Source: Ligustrum vulgare | Taxonomy: Eukaryota; Streptophyta; Magnoliopsida; Lamiales; Oleaceae | DNA: 64,000 bases | Reading direction: 5' to 3' | NCBI GenBank assembly: GCA_963555705.1 | Contig: OY743189.1 | Location: forward strand, 3,861,501-3,925,500 | Shown: in pieces, positions 11,291 to 22,989 of the stretch | How the letters are laid out: each line of letters opens with the position of its first letter | Position numbering within the stretch: the first letter of the stretch is position 1 | Translations under genes and position numbers: made by a program | Notes under the pieces: generated by a model | Database searches by the model: none | The model's input: the letters and a program-made list of their open reading frames with translations, nothing else | Told to the model about the DNA's origin: nothing

Positions 11291-12222
11291 CGGTCAACAT
11301 GGGTCCAGCGGTCAAGGCAGGTATTTAGACTTTGTTATTTCTTGGGTTTCATTGATTTTCTTGGGTTGGACAGACGCGATTTGGAGGTGATGCGGTGGTG
11401 CTTGAGATTAGTGTTTGTGTGCGACGATTGTGTGGGTTGAAGGTAGTGTGACCATGATTCAAAGCTCAGTTCTTGGGGTAGTTGTGGTTCGAAGTTCCCA
11501 GGTTGTGGTGATGCTCGATTATTGGTGGCGGTGGCGGTTCTTGGCGTTGGACTGGGGCTGTAGACTGATAGCTGGTTGGGAGAGTTCCATGTTGGGCAGA
11601 TTGATGATGGTTATGGTGGTTCTTGGTTGGTGCGGTGGTGTTAGTCGTGAAGGAAGTGGAGTTGGTGGCCAGTTTCTTGTGGTGGATTGATGGGGCGTTG
11701 AGGGAGGTGGTGGAGGCTCGGCTGGTTGTGAAAATTGGATGATAAGTAGAAATCGATTGAGAATTATATACATGATGTTTCTGCTTGGTTGTGTCATGAG
11801 AGAAAGAAAACTGATTGGGTTATATGCTTAGTAGATAGGAAATATTGTAGTTAGAATGAAATTGTGATAAGGTTGGATATGGAAAAATATTTGTATTGGA
11901 ATATAATTGTATTGTAGTAGTACGGTTGTGTAAAGTTTTCCTAATGCGATAATAATTGTATTAAAAGAATAATTTTGAAAAATAAATTTTATTTTGATTT
12001 AATCAATTTTAGAATTAAAACAATTTTGGATTTAAATAATTTTAGAAACTCGAAATTGGTTTAAAATCGAATTGGACTCGATTTTATATTTTTTGCTCGA
12101 AATACTCGACATGGCTAGACGAACATGTTTTAACTTTAATTTAAAATAGGTGAGATCATGGTGACATGTTTTTAATAATTTAAAGAATTATTTAATAATT
12201 GAGAAAATTCTTGGTCGCTACA

Positions 12223-12295
12223 ACTTTACCTTCTCAAAATAATTTTTTCTTTGAAATTAACTTACTTGATTTGTGATATTTGGATACTTGGCTAT
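12223..12295 (-). promoter_or_regulatory. E internal 3' end with polypurine tract
   Basis: The minus strand reads GAGAAGGTAAAG directly before the LTR start TTGTAGCGACC. It is the only part of E's 3' untranslated region left between the LTR and the B1 insertion. Confidence 0.5.
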
Positions 12296-13048
12296 TGATG
12301 TGATCCGGAAAAGGCGAAATTGGGCAGAAAGGTCATTACGGCCGCAACATGTGATCTCACGACCGTAAACTGAAGTGGAATTATTCACGGCCGTAATCAA
12401 AATTCTCACGGCCGTAACCAAAGTCTTGTAACTTTTATTTTTGTTCAGAAGGTCATTTACGGCCGTAAAAGAACTTGTCACGACCGTAACATATGTTTTG
12501 AATTTTAGACCGTAAGTCACTTACAGCCGTAAACTTAAAAGTTACGGCCGTAACTTAGGCGCCGTAGTTTTAAATTAATTAGGCGGTTAGGGTTTTATTT
12601 AGTTCTAGTTTATTTTGGTTATTTTAGTTATTTTAGCCTAATTAGAATTCTATTCAGAGTCAGTTAGCGATTAGGTTTTATTTTGCCTATTTATATGCTT
12701 TTCCATTCAATGTAAAAAAATAAGAAGACTTTTGACGAATAAAATTATTGAGTGTTTTTACTCTCTCTAAAGGTGATGGTTTTTCCCTTTAAACAACGAA
12801 CTTATCAAGATTCAAATCTTGTGGCATTCAAAACAATTGAACTTATCAAGGATCTGGACATTCCTTGTAGCGTTCCCCCTTTGTGGTTCTTATCTCCGCA
12901 TCGTAATGGGTCTCAAGATTAATTTACCCCTGGTTCTTGCGTCGTGAGGTCGGGGTTGCATTGTTATCGTCCGTTCTAACCTGGATTCGGAATTTTCCAA
13001 GCGTTATTCCGCGAGCTACGACGAGTACCCCCTCCCGGGTTCTTATCA
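12296..13048 (+). repeat. B1 5' LTR (753 bp)
   Basis: Begins TGATGTGATCCGGAAAAGG and ends CCCGGGTTCTTATCA. Relative to the 3' LTR it lacks about 190 bp near its start (joint at about 12312, short homology at GCAAAATTGGG). It has eight palindrome sites between 12336 and 12555, the TATA box GCCTATTTATATGC at 12685-12698, and a leader sharing GTGAGGTCGGGGTTGCATTG with family A. Confidence 0.85.
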
Positions 13049-13050
13049 TA

Positions 13051-13062
13051 TGGTATCAGAGC
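13051..13062 (+). promoter_or_regulatory. Primer-binding site of B1
   Basis: TGGTATCAGAGC, initiator tRNA-Met type, two bases after the LTR end. The same arrangement occurs in B2 (reverse strand at 36029-36038) and B3 (49240-49251). Confidence 0.9.
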
Positions 13063-13623
13063 TGGACTTTGGATTCAGGTTTTTATTTTCTTCTATCCAG
13101 TTTGATTTTTATGTTTATCATCGAGTCCCATAAAAATCATCCATATCTTGTTATTGAGTCTTTTTTTTTCTTGAGTTTACTTTTTTCTTCGTGTTCTTCG
13201 TGCCAGTAAAAATTTTCAGTTTTTGATCCATATAAAAATCTATCAAAAATTCAATCTTGTTTATTTTATTCGATTCTTATCCAAATCCTGTCCCGTTTGT
13301 TTTGTTGCTTTCGTGTCGAATTTTCGGATTTTATTAAAAAAAAAGATTATTTTTTTTATTTTTATTAATTCCGATAATTCATCATAATTCAAAAAAAAAG
13401 TCACTTCAAAATTCTAGAACCACTTTCTTGAATTTCCTTAAATTCTTGATAATTCCTTGTCTTCCAAGTCAAATTAAAATTCTTGATATTCTTTCCTTTC
13501 TAGTCAAAATTCAAAAACCACTTTCTTGAATTTCCTTAATTCTTGATATCCCCTGCCTTCCAAGTTAAAATTAAAATTCATTATTACTCCTTGTGTCAAA
13601 CTATTATTCCATTCCATTCCACA

Positions 13624-14980
13624 ATGTCCAAATTTCATGAAAATTCATCATGTAGGAAAGATAACCATCAATCTTCTCTGCTTGTCATGATGGAGAAACG
13701 GTTTGAGGAGTTAGCTGCAAAATTGGAAGCGAAATTTGATGCGAGATTAGATACGAAGTTTGGGAAGGTTAAGAGCTCGGTAGATATGCATAGTGCAGAA
13801 CTTGCTCAACGACGTGAAAGGGAATATAGGCGTATCCATAAACCTAGGGTTGGGATTGGAGTTGATTGGGATGAAGAGATTAATGCGAGGGCGCTTTTGA
13901 AGAGTCGAACAGAAATTTATGAGGAAAGGATGATGTATGAACGGAAGGCTAGAAAAGAAGCTAAGTTAAGAAAGAGGGAGGGTGAAAGGGAAGTTGAAGC
14001 TAAATTACAACATGGTGAAAGTGAGATTGGAGGGGATTTAAAATTGGAGTGTCAGGATATGAATGTTGAAAGAAGGAGGGAGACTTGAGGAACGAGTTAG
14101 AAGAGGAGGTGCCTAATCATGTCGATAAAATTATTTATGAGGTGGTGCATGAGCAAAAGCATGAGAAATTAGGAGAGGTGATTTAGCCCAAAAATTTAGA
14201 AGTGGAGGTTGAGTGTGCGAAAAAAGAAATTGAAGTAGTTGATCAAACTCCGAGTCTTGAAGTAGAGAATAAAATTGTGGAAGAGGAGATTGAAAACAAC
14301 ATTGTTGACAATGATAGGAATGAATTGGAAGTTAGGGTAGAAGTTCAACATTTGAATGTTGAAATTGTCAATAAAAATATTGAAGAGGTGGTTGAATTTG
14401 AAAAATTAGAAGAAGTGGTTGAGAAAAAAGAAGAGAATGAGCAAGAAAGTTTATTGACTTTTGGAGGCGACGAGAAGGGCCTTGTGGTGGGAAAAAAAGT
14501 TGTGGAGGTTTTGTATCATGAATACAAGGATCCATACCTTGTGCATGGAGACGCTAACATTTCCCTCCCCATTTTTTTAAAATCTTTCTTCCGGGTTTAT
14601 TGTGCATGGAAGTTTGATTTACATCAACCTTGGTCAATTCCCCTTGTGTTTCAATACCTTCTTGTCTACAAATTGGAGGAGAATCATTTATTGAATGCAT
14701 GTTAGGGAATCGAAAATTTTCCGTTTGATCCAGGAGGTATAGTTTGATTTTTCAAGAACAACACCATGATTCGGGACGAATCATCCTAAAGAAGGAGGGA
14801 ATGGTACGAATCAAGGTGGGCTTGACGGGAAAATCTATAATTCAAGCCAAAACAAGAAGTCAAGTAGGTTCGGAGAACGTCAATGATAAAACATTGCTTG
14901 TACGAAGAAGGTTCGAGGCTAAACCAAGTGAGCAAGCCAAGAACAACTTTGTGATTCGGGACGAATCATCTTAAAGGAAG
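13624..14980 (+). pseudogene. Gag-like acidic coiled-coil ORF of family B, broken
   Basis: Start chosen at ATG 13624 (MSKFHENSSC), shared with the B3 copy. The first 155 residues include a helix MMEKRFEELAAKLEAKFDARLD and REYRRIHKPRVGIGVDWDEEIN, then a Lys/Arg/Glu-rich coiled coil. The frame stops at 14086. It resumes in another frame (14202-14576) with long Glu/Val/Asn repeats and LLTFGGDEKGLVVGKKV. The last part (14744-14974) runs over the polypurine cassettes. There is no zinc knuckle, protease or RT. The position is that of gag, but I know no family for it. The B3 copy (47753-48748, minus) shows the same parts with different breaks. Confidence 0.6.
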
Positions 14981-15075
14981 AGGAGATGATGTGATCCGGA
15001 AAAGAAGCTCTAAGAATAATGTTATGATTCGGGACGAATCATCTTAAAGGAAGAGGGGATGATGTGATCCGGAAA
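14764..15075 (+). repeat. Three polypurine-tract cassettes at the B1 3' LTR border
   Basis: Inverted repeat GATTCGGGACGAATC followed by a purine run occurs three times: near 14768 (run AAAGAAGGAGGGAA, no LTR start after it), near 14953 (run AAAGGAAGAGGAGA, then TGATGTGATCC at 14987) and near 15026 (run AAAGGAAGAGGGGA, then TGATGTGATCC at 15060). The outer and inner LTR starts are 73 bp apart. B2 and B3 also carry the double border. Confidence 0.85.
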
Positions 15076-15655
15076 AAGGCGTCAAAAATAAGAAATCAAG
15101 ATACGGGCAATTCAACAATATTCTACATGGGAAAATGAACAAGTTTCATGTTGGGTTCGAGTCGAGATTCAAATCAGATCAATTAATGTCAAAGGATCAG
15201 AAAATTGGGCAGAAGCATTCTTACGGCCGTAACACCTTTTTTACGGCCGTAAAATCATCATGGCAAAATTGGGCAGAAAGGCCATTACGGCCGCAACATG
15301 TGATCTCACTGCCGTAAACTGAAGTGGAATTATTCACGGCCGTAATCAAAATTCTCACGGCCGTAACCAAAGTCTTGTAACTTTTATTTTTGTTCAGAAG
15401 GTCATTTACGGCCGTAAAAGAACTTGTCACGGCCGTAACATATGTTTTCAATTTTAGACCATAAGTCACTTACGGCCGTAAACTTAAAAGTTACGGTCGT
15501 AACTTAGGCGCCGTAGTTTTAAATTAATTAGGCGGTTAGGTTTTTGTTTAGTTCTAGTTTATTTTAGTTATTTTAGCCTAATTAGAATTCTATTCAGAGT
15601 CAGTTAGCGATTAGGTTTTATTTTGCCTATTTATATGCTTTTCCATTCAATGTAA
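14987..15655 (+). repeat. B1 3' LTR, truncated
   Basis: Palindrome doublets start at 15221/15241, 15285/15306, 15334/15355, 15406/15427 and 15470/15491 (spacing 20, 21, 21, 21, 21). The TATA box GCCTATTTATATGC is at 15625-15638. Homology to other B LTRs stops after TTCCATTCAATGTAAAAA near 15655, with no terminal CA and no TSD. Confidence 0.85.
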
Positions 15656-17573
15656 AAATCTTAGTGAGTATATTGACGTAAAAGGGTCGTGTGAAGGATA
15701 TGATGGTTATTTTGTTGTAATCTTAGAGAGATTGATATGATTATTTTGAGGTCAGTTGTGTGACTTTTACTTATAATGGGATTGTATCTTTGGGTTAAGT
15801 AAACTTGACGAGGAATTCTATGTGATTCACAGAAGTCTTATTTAAGGGTGATAGACTTAATCAGAGTGTTGTTCATAGTGTGACATGAATTGAAGTTTTG
15901 GGAGAACAGGGAAATTTGAATCTTGAACATCAGATCGGGAAATTAGTGAAGTTTCTTAAGTTTGAGAATATCATATCTGATCCTTATGATGCTGCTTTAA
16001 GTTAGTACCTTAGTCCTCGCTAGAATGCGTATGTGATATCAAGTACTTGATGCATGATTTAAAATTATGGACTAAAGGATTTAAGTTTGAATTTCTTCAA
16101 TTTTGAAAAGGATATTACAGTCAAGATTAGAAATGATTACGTATGTAAATCTTCCCCGAAAGATTCTTCCATGTTTTGGGTTCAATATTTTGGAATTGAT
16201 ACCTTGCGGGAAATGTTGTGACATTTGAGTAAAGAATTTTAGTTATTTGGGAGCTAATTGTTTATTTATAATGAATTTTGCAGTACGTTTCGGTTACAAA
16301 AATGGGAAAAGATAAGCTGATGATATTGTGTTGATTAGTGAATAGCATGTTATTGGGTATACTACATAGAGAGAATATTCAAGTAATTTCTATTGTTTTA
16401 ATTAGTTTGGGTTAGTTGGTGATGAGAAGTTTTAGATATGACAAATTATTATGGTTTGATATGTTTTTTTTTGAAATAGTAAAGACTTATTGAAAATTGG
16501 AGAGAATTTTTCATGGAGTTTTGTAATGGGCTTACAAAGATCAGTGAAGAGACGTGATGTCATTTGGGTTATTGAATAATGACTTAAGTAGTCAGCAAAT
16601 ATTTCTTTATACAGAGTTTAGAGGCTATGTTGAGAGCTTGCATTTTAGACCTTTATGATAGCTAGGAAAACCATGTACCGTTGGTTGGATTTACATGTAA
16701 CAATAGTTTCCAGGCTACTATTGGCATGCTTCAATAGGAAGCTATTTATGACAGCAGATCACCTATTCATTGAGAAAAAGTTGGTAAAAAGAAGAATTTT
16801 TGGTCCAGAATTAATTGAAAAGACTGTAGAGGCTGAAAATAGAAAGTTAGTGAATGGATTCATAAGTGGGATAATGTTGGTTGATGGTCTCTTACAACAA
16901 GAACTATCAAACTTCGATCCGTATTGAATACTATACGATAGGAAGTGTAGATCGTCAGTTACGAGGGTGATCTAGGAGAAAGAAAGTTATTGGGTCCAGA
17001 AATAGTGCAATAGACAGCAGTAGTTGTTGAGAGATTCGTCAACAAATGAAAATTGCACAGAGTTGACAGAAAAGCTATGCGAACAAAAGAAGGAAATGTT
17101 TGGAATTCGCCGAAGGCGATACGATCTTTTTGGAAGGTAGCTCCAATGAAATGAGTTATGAGATTCGGGAAGAAAGGAAAGTTAAGTCCACGAGTTGTTG
17201 GTCCCTTTGAGATAATTGAATGGGTAGGTGACTTGACTTATCAGGTTGCATTGCCATCAGCAATATCGGGAGTGCACAATGTTTTTCATGTATCAATGTT
17301 GAGGAAGTGTATTTCGAATCCCTCTCATAGACTCAGTTATGAGTCATTGGATCTTTGTGAGGATCTAACTTTTGAGGGAGCACCTGTGAGAATCCTAATG
17401 AAAGCAGGCAAGGAACATAGAAGGAAGAAGATAACTCTAGTTAAAGCCCTTTGGAGGAGTCATCATGCAGTAGAAGAGATTACTTGAGAACGCAGTGATG
17501 AAATGCATGCCAAGTATTCATTTTGGTAAATTCTAATTTCGAGAACGAAATTTTCTTTTAGGGGGTAAGGAAT
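15656..17573 (+). pseudogene. pol: D element pol remnant: integrase C-terminal region
   Basis: The first kilobase (15656-16640) shows no readable frame. From about 16655 decayed integrase is seen: an FGPELIEKTVE segment, repeated in ragged form near 17000, then WKVAPMK and a clear 109-residue piece (17158-17487) with RFGKKGKLSPRVVGPFEIIEWVGDLTYQ and GVHNVFHVSMLRKC. That is the integrase C-terminus of Tekay/Del-type chromoviruses. No clean chromodomain is visible after it. The polypurine tract TTTTAGGGGGTAAGGAA precedes the LTR at 17574. The 5' part of the element is absent. Confidence 0.75.
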
Positions 17574-20176
17574 TGTAAGGCCGCTTTGCGTTTTTCGTGC
17601 AATTTTAAATTTCACGTCATATTTATGTTAATGTTATTTGAAATTTGAAATTTAATTAATTTTACGTCAATGATTTGGAATTGTTTTGCAGTGGAAGGAT
17701 TTGGACGCCGTCTCGCTCAATGTGCCAATTAGAAAATTATAAATTTGTCTACTTGCAATTTATGTGAATAATTGTTTTATTTCCAAAACTTGCCAATTCC
17801 TATTTTTTGTCAAATTATTATAAGTGGTAAATTTTAGGATATTTTGTAAATGTATGATAGATGTGTACTTAATTTTGAAACTTAGGGAGAATGAGGGACT
17901 AAATTGCAAATATCCTAAAGATTTCACTTAAACCCTAACCTAACCCTCATTCTCACCCTCTCACTCTACGCTCTCTCTGCCTCTGCGCTCTCTCTGTCTC
18001 TCACGCTCGCTCTCTCTCTCGCGATCTCTCACTCATAAGCCGCCACTCCCACCTCTCCTTCACGCCGGCACTTCGAGCCAGTCACCGGCCACCACCAGTA
18101 AGGCACCTTGCCCTTCACTTTCTGCGCACACACTAACTCGAGCGCACCACACTCACACAGTCGCTCACACACAGCACACGACACACACGCACGAACACAC
18201 ACTTGAACATAAGGATGTTATTGCATATATGTCTGTATGTATTCATATTAAATATGTGAAATTTCCAGATTTCAGTTGTTAGATTTAAACTGCGATTTTT
18301 TTTATATATATTTCGAAATTGAGAATTTTGATGATGATGCTAGTGTCTATGTCTAGCTATTGAATGTATGTAATTTTCAGATTTTAACTAATGAGGGTAT
18401 TTAATTGACTTTCTATTGGCTTATGGTTGTTTTAAATAAAAATTTTTAAATTTGGGATTTCAAATAATAATATTGTTTAAATTGAATTTTTAGTGTACAT
18501 TTTTAATTATAGTTCTTATTTTTTTGATTTATTAATTTATATGGAATAATTTCACATTTCCAAAATTATGAATTTGTTAATTCAATTGAAAGGTTTACTG
18601 TCATTTTTGAGAATTTACAGATTTCGAATAGTTAGCATGCTAATTGGAATTGTCTTTGTGAAATTCAAGTTGTGATGAAGATTCCATAACTTTAACCTTT
18701 GTGTAATTTGATTAGTTAGATTTCAATTTTGGCATTTGAGTTAATCTCTTATTTCGAATGAAGTATGATATGTGTTTGACGTAGTTTAAGATTCCAATTG
18801 ATTTGAATTATAAGTCACATGAAAGTTTCAACCTTACTTAGAGTTTAAAATGTGATTTTGAACTAAAAGTATATTTTATTAAATGAATGGGTACAACTAG
18901 GAATTTGTTACATTGACGTCACGGGCAGCCGATGCTCCTCCACTTGCAAATTCAGAAACGGTAAATTACTAAGGACTGCAAGTAAGTAAACTTCCTCTAT
19001 TTTCATGAAAGTAGAAAGTTAATGTGAAATTAATGTGCGTAAGTGATTTCGTGTTAATTACTTAATGTTGATGTATTCGAATTGTGATATGCAAGTATGT
19101 GTGTTTAAGGAAATGTTCAAGCATGCACATTATCATGTCATTGCATCATTAAGCATGCATTGGCATTGAAATGGTAAAGTCAAATGTTTTAATGAAAGGA
19201 ATGTGTCAAAGTACAATTTTTGTCAAAAATTATGTATCCCAAGTTTTTGAAAAAATGGGTGTACTTCTATGTCATGAAAGATGCGAGTGGGAAATGGGGC
19301 GCGGGGGACCGGCGTACCCGAATGTAATGAGCCGCTTTGCGGTGGAATGAAGAGAATGAGCCGCTTTGCGGTGGAATGAAATGAATGAGCCGCTTTGCGG
19401 TGGAATGAAAGGAATGAGCCGCTTTGCGGTGGAAATGTGAAAGTTAATCTGGTTCCAAATAAGAATTGCCCACTGTTATCTGATTGACTAGAAGTTACAT
19501 CAAGTGAGCTCACGATGGAAATGAAGTGAAAGTTTTGAAATGTTAAGTGAAAGTTCGAAATGTTGAAAGTTTTGAAAGGTTAAAGTGAATGGGGATACAT
19601 ATTTCAAAGTTTAAAGCATTCATGTCATAAGCATGCATTCATGCATAAAGTTTACTTACTGAGCTTTAGCTCACCCCAATCCCTCCCCAACATTTCAGGT
19701 GATGAAAGTTAGGTGATCCGAGGAGAGCACTCGACAGCTGACTCAGGCTATACCCACTTCAACCCTTTTAAAATAAAAGTTAAATTAGAATTTATTTCAA
19801 TTTCTCATTATTTATTCTTTAATTCATGTATTATTGAGGTTAAATTACCTCTTATTTCATTTGCTAAAGTTTATTTACCTGGAATTATATTGTTGAGGAG
19901 TTTGGGATTTATTGTAATGGTTTGGATAATGTTTGGGATTGAATGAGTTGAGATGTGTACTTTAAAATGATTTTGATGTCCCTCTACAGGTTGGCTATGT
20001 CCAATTTACAGAGGAGACTCTGTCGAAATTTCTGTAAAATTTCATAATAGATAAATGAACATTTTGATTGTGTAAACGATTTAAATTCTGCATGGTTTTA
20101 AATGATTTATTTCCGCATTAAAAGAAAAAGGGAAGTTAACACCTAGGTTTAATATTCTTGAACTTGGGGTGTTACA
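17574..20176 (+). repeat. D 3' LTR (2.60 kb)
   Basis: Starts TGTAAGGCCGCTTTGCG and ends AACTTGGGGTGTTACA, matching the TSD-bounded solo LTR at 50089-53084. It includes CT-rich sequence (about 17960-18040), a CA-rich stretch (about 18130-18200) and the hairpin repeats at 19329-19436. The right flank CAAAT (20177-20181) lies inside E's integrase, so D inserted into E. The left flank is lost. Confidence 0.85.
19329..19436 (+). repeat. Four 29-bp repeats carrying the hairpin CCGCTTTGCGG
   Basis: Units beginning GAGCCGCTTTGCGGTGGAATGAA repeat every 29 bp, four times. Each contains CCGC-TTT-GCGG, able to form a tight stem-loop. The D solo LTR has three good and two altered copies at 52091-52212. 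Confidence 0.85.
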
Positions 20177-21290
20177 CAAATGGTCCAATAAAACGTGGTC
20201 TTAACTTTACTCTTTTTCCAAAATGAAAAGTGCATTTCATTGGAGCTACTTTCAAAAATACTCTCTCCAATATGAAATTCTAAATCTTTTCTCCTCCGGT
20301 CTGCATAACTCTTCTGTCTATCCTACGCAGTCTGATATTCTCAATAATCTCAACTGTTCTTCCAATTAATTCTGGTCCCACCAACTTCATCCCAATAGAG
20401 TGGTGATTAACATCATCGTCCATATAGTGCTTCATATGCTGCCATACCAATAGTAGCCTTAAAATTATTATTTTAGGAAAATTCCACCAATGGTAGATGA
20501 GTCTTCCAACTACCACTCAAGTCTAGTAAACAAGCTCTAAGCATCCTCCAGTTTCTGAATAGTGCATTCAGACTATCCATCTGTTTAGGAATGGTATGTA
20601 GTACTGAAATTTAATTTAGTACCCATAGAACAATTTAAACTCTTCCAAAATCTCGAAATAAACCTCAGATCTCTATCTGAGACAATGGAAACTGGTACTC
20701 CATGAAGTCAACCAATCTCTCTGACATACAACTAGGCTAACCGATCCACATTGAGAGTCATTCTGACTGGTAGGAAATGAGCTGAATTTGTAAGTTGGTC
20801 TACAATGATCCAAATAACGTCATGCCCTCTCACTAGTTTTGGTAATCCTGTTACAAAATTCATGGAAATTCTTTCCCATTTCCATTCTGGTATATCCAAA
20901 GGATTCAACAATCTTAATGGTCTTTGATATTCAGTCTTAACCTGCTGACAGGTCATTCATCATGAGACAAACTTTGCAATAGAACCCTTCATGTTTATCC
21001 ACCAAAAAGTATTGCGCAAATCACGATACATCTTTGTCCCTCCTAGGTGGCCTGCATATGGTGCTGAATGAGCTTCTGTCAAAATCTCATTCCTGATTTG
21101 TTCATCCTTCGGTACACAGAGACGCTCTTTGAACATAAGTGCTTTATTAGAGGCAATCTCGAAACCTACTCTCTTGTTGATTCCCACTTCGGATCTAATC
21201 TTCTCTAAGAATTTATCACCTTTCTGATCTGTTACAATCCGATCTCTCAAATCTGGTTTAACTGTTAGATTTTCCAATCTGTTAGATCCT
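20177..21290 (-). pseudogene. pol: E integrase (truncated by D)
   Basis: Minus strand. The zinc-finger part is at about 21080-20960 (EAHSAPYAGHLGGTKMYRDLR), and the catalytic core at about 20950-20640. The first catalytic Asp is changed in ISMNFVTGLP (usually MDF). [15 protein letters not shown] keeps the second Asp, and the Glu region is degraded. The C-terminal part at 20440-20182 shows KLVGPELIGRTVEIIE and ends at PRFIGPF, exactly where the D LTR begins. Stops at 20957 and elsewhere. Tekay/Del type by motif. Confidence 0.8.
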
Positions 21291-21850
21291 TAAACTGATG
21301 GGGCTCGTACTTCGATTTTCAGATTTTTAAAATCTCGAATCAACTGAATTTGCATTGTTCCCAAAACTAATAATTGTCCAACATTATTCCTACTTAAAGC
21401 ATCTGCAACCGTATTTGCTTTACCCGGATGGTAGAGAATGTGCAGTCGTAGTCTTTTACCAACTCTAACCATCAATGTTGTCTCATATTCAGTTCCTTCT
21501 GAGTGAAGAAATATTTTAAACTCTTGTGGTCGGTATAAATCTCACATTTACTCCCATACAAATAGTCTCCAAATTTTTAGAGCATGCACTACAGCCACGA
21601 GCTCTAAATTTGGCGTTGGGAAATTCTTTTCATATGGCTTCAACTATCTTGAAGCATATGCTATCACTTTCCCATTCTGTATAAATACACAACCTAATCC
21701 ATGTTTGGATGCATCACTGTAGATAACGAAACCATCAAATCCATCTCATATAGTCAGCACTAGTACTGAGACAAGTCTATTCTTTAGTTCCTGGAAACTC
21801 TGCTCACATTGTTCTGTCCACTGAAATTTAACTCCTTTCCTGGTCAACTG
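21290..21850 (-). pseudogene. pol: E RNase H
   Basis: Minus-strand frames with YSDASKHGLGCVFIQNGKV (about 21735-21680), [12 protein letters not shown] (about 21615-21580) and PGKANTVADALSRN (about 21430-21388), the three acidic-residue motifs of retroelement RNase H. Frames are broken by a stop and a shift near 21480-21560. Confidence 0.75.
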
Positions 21851-22470
21851 AGTCTTAGGACCTGCTTTTTTGGAGAAGCCCTCTATGAATTGTCGATAAT
21901 ATCCAGCTAATCTTAGAAAACTTCACATATCCAACATTTGCAGGTGTTGGCAAATTCGTTACAGTCTCAACCTTAGAAGGATCAACCTCGATGCCTTTAG
22001 CTGTAACGACGTGACCCAAGAAATCTATTCTCTTAAGCCAAAATTCACATTTCTTGAATTTGGCATACAACTTTTCTGCTCTCAATAATTCCAACACAAT
22101 TCTCAAATGTTCTTATGCTGCTTAGAATCTCAGGAGTAATGTATGTCATCGATAAAGACAAAAACAATTTTATCAAGATACTGACGGAAAACTCGGTTCA
22201 TCAAATCCATAAATTTAGCGGGTGCGTTCGTGAGACCAAATGGCATTACTGTGAACTCAATAATACCTGCCAGTATGGAGCTTTAGAAACAGGGGCAGCT
22301 CCTGGTACCAAATCAATGGTCAATTCCACTTGCCTATCAGGAGGGATACATGGTAGGTCATCCGGAAAAACATCACACTATTTACATACTATTGGCACTG
22401 ACTCTAAAGTAATCTCCTTAGGTGGTTTGTCTTGAAGCCTAACTAAATAGCCTGTACAATTGTCCTTGGC
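21850..22470 (-). pseudogene. pol: E reverse transcriptase with internal deletion
   Basis: The N-terminal end of RT ([25 protein letters not shown], about 22350-22275) is joined directly to [23 protein letters not shown] (about 22260-22190). The intervening fingers/palm part with the first catalytic Asp is missing, about 75 residues by comparison with usual gypsy RT. The second catalytic block reads VFIDDI (about 22155), followed by a frameshift. ELLRAEKLYAKFKKCEFW and FLGHVVTAKGIEVDPSK follow at 22105-21970. Confidence 0.75.
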
Positions 22471-22910
22471 TAGTAGCTTCTCTGCTTGCAAAGCCGAGAT
22501 AAGGTGAGGGAGTGACTTAATCTTCGACCCATAAAACCTGAATACTTCTTCACCATCTTTACGAAAATAACCTCCTTCTCGTGGCACATTATAGTAGCAC
22601 AATTGGCGCTGAGCCAATCCATACCCAGAATAATATCGAAATCTTTCAGTCGAATAATATTCAGATCTGCTTCCAATATTTGACCATCAAAATCTACTTG
22701 TACTGCTTTGACTATCTTATCAGTATCGATAGTTTCCCCTAATGGTAAAATAACTTCGAGTGTACTACCAGTTTCTTCTCCAATTAAGTTTAGCTTTTCT
22801 AGGCATGCATCAGATATAAATGAATGTGTGGCTTTCGAGTCTATTAGAACATATACGAGGATACCAGAAATAGATAAAATACTTGTTATCATTTTAACAT
22901 TCACAAAATG
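22470..22910 (-). pseudogene. pro: E aspartic protease
   Basis: A 144-residue open piece. The active-site region reads VLIDSKATHSFIS, where gypsy proteases have D[ST]GA, so the catalytic Gly is replaced by Lys. IILGMDWLSANCATIMC is the conserved second half. It lies between gag and RT on the minus strand as expected. Confidence 0.75.
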
Positions 22911-22989
22911 GGGAAAAGTACACTACGGAAAATAATTAAGACATGCATAGGAATACTGAAATAACTAGTATACCTACAATCATGTCAGA

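Larger units (their letters stand above)
7495..12222 (-). repeat. E 3' LTR, interrupted by an opposite-strand E solo LTR
   Basis: The minus strand begins TGTAGCGACCAAGAATTTTC at 12222 and ends GAATCACA at 7495, where the usual GGGGTGTTACA has decayed. Without the insertion at 8761-11290 it is about 2.19 kb. It aligns by eye with 31353-33366 plus 61266-61450, the 5' LTR. Confidence 0.85.
12296..15655 (+). mobile_element. B1: pol-less LTR element of family B, 3' LTR truncated
   Basis: 5' LTR 12296-13048, primer-binding site 13051-13062, a gag-like acidic ORF, three polypurine cassettes and a 3' LTR from 14987 or 15060. Left TSD would be GCTAT (12291-12295). The right end is missing because the 3' LTR stops at about 15655, where D sequence begins. 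No protease, RT or integrase lies between the LTRs, so the family is non-autonomous. The likely helper is an A/H-type element with a similar LTR. The internal region is about 1.9 kb. Confidence 0.85.

Noticed and set aside
7490..12227. A TSD for 7495-12222 taken as a solo LTR
   Set aside because: The flanks AAACT and ACTTT do not match. The match is with 61451-61455, so it is one LTR of a two-LTR element.
14202..14705. Acidic coiled-coil ORF as a host nuclear gene
   Set aside because: It is between two B LTRs, after a primer-binding site, and repeated in B3, so it belongs to the element.
22115..22435. Plus-strand 106-codon ORF
   Set aside because: It is the reverse reading of E's RT, where the minus strand has [13 protein letters not shown] and VFIDDI.
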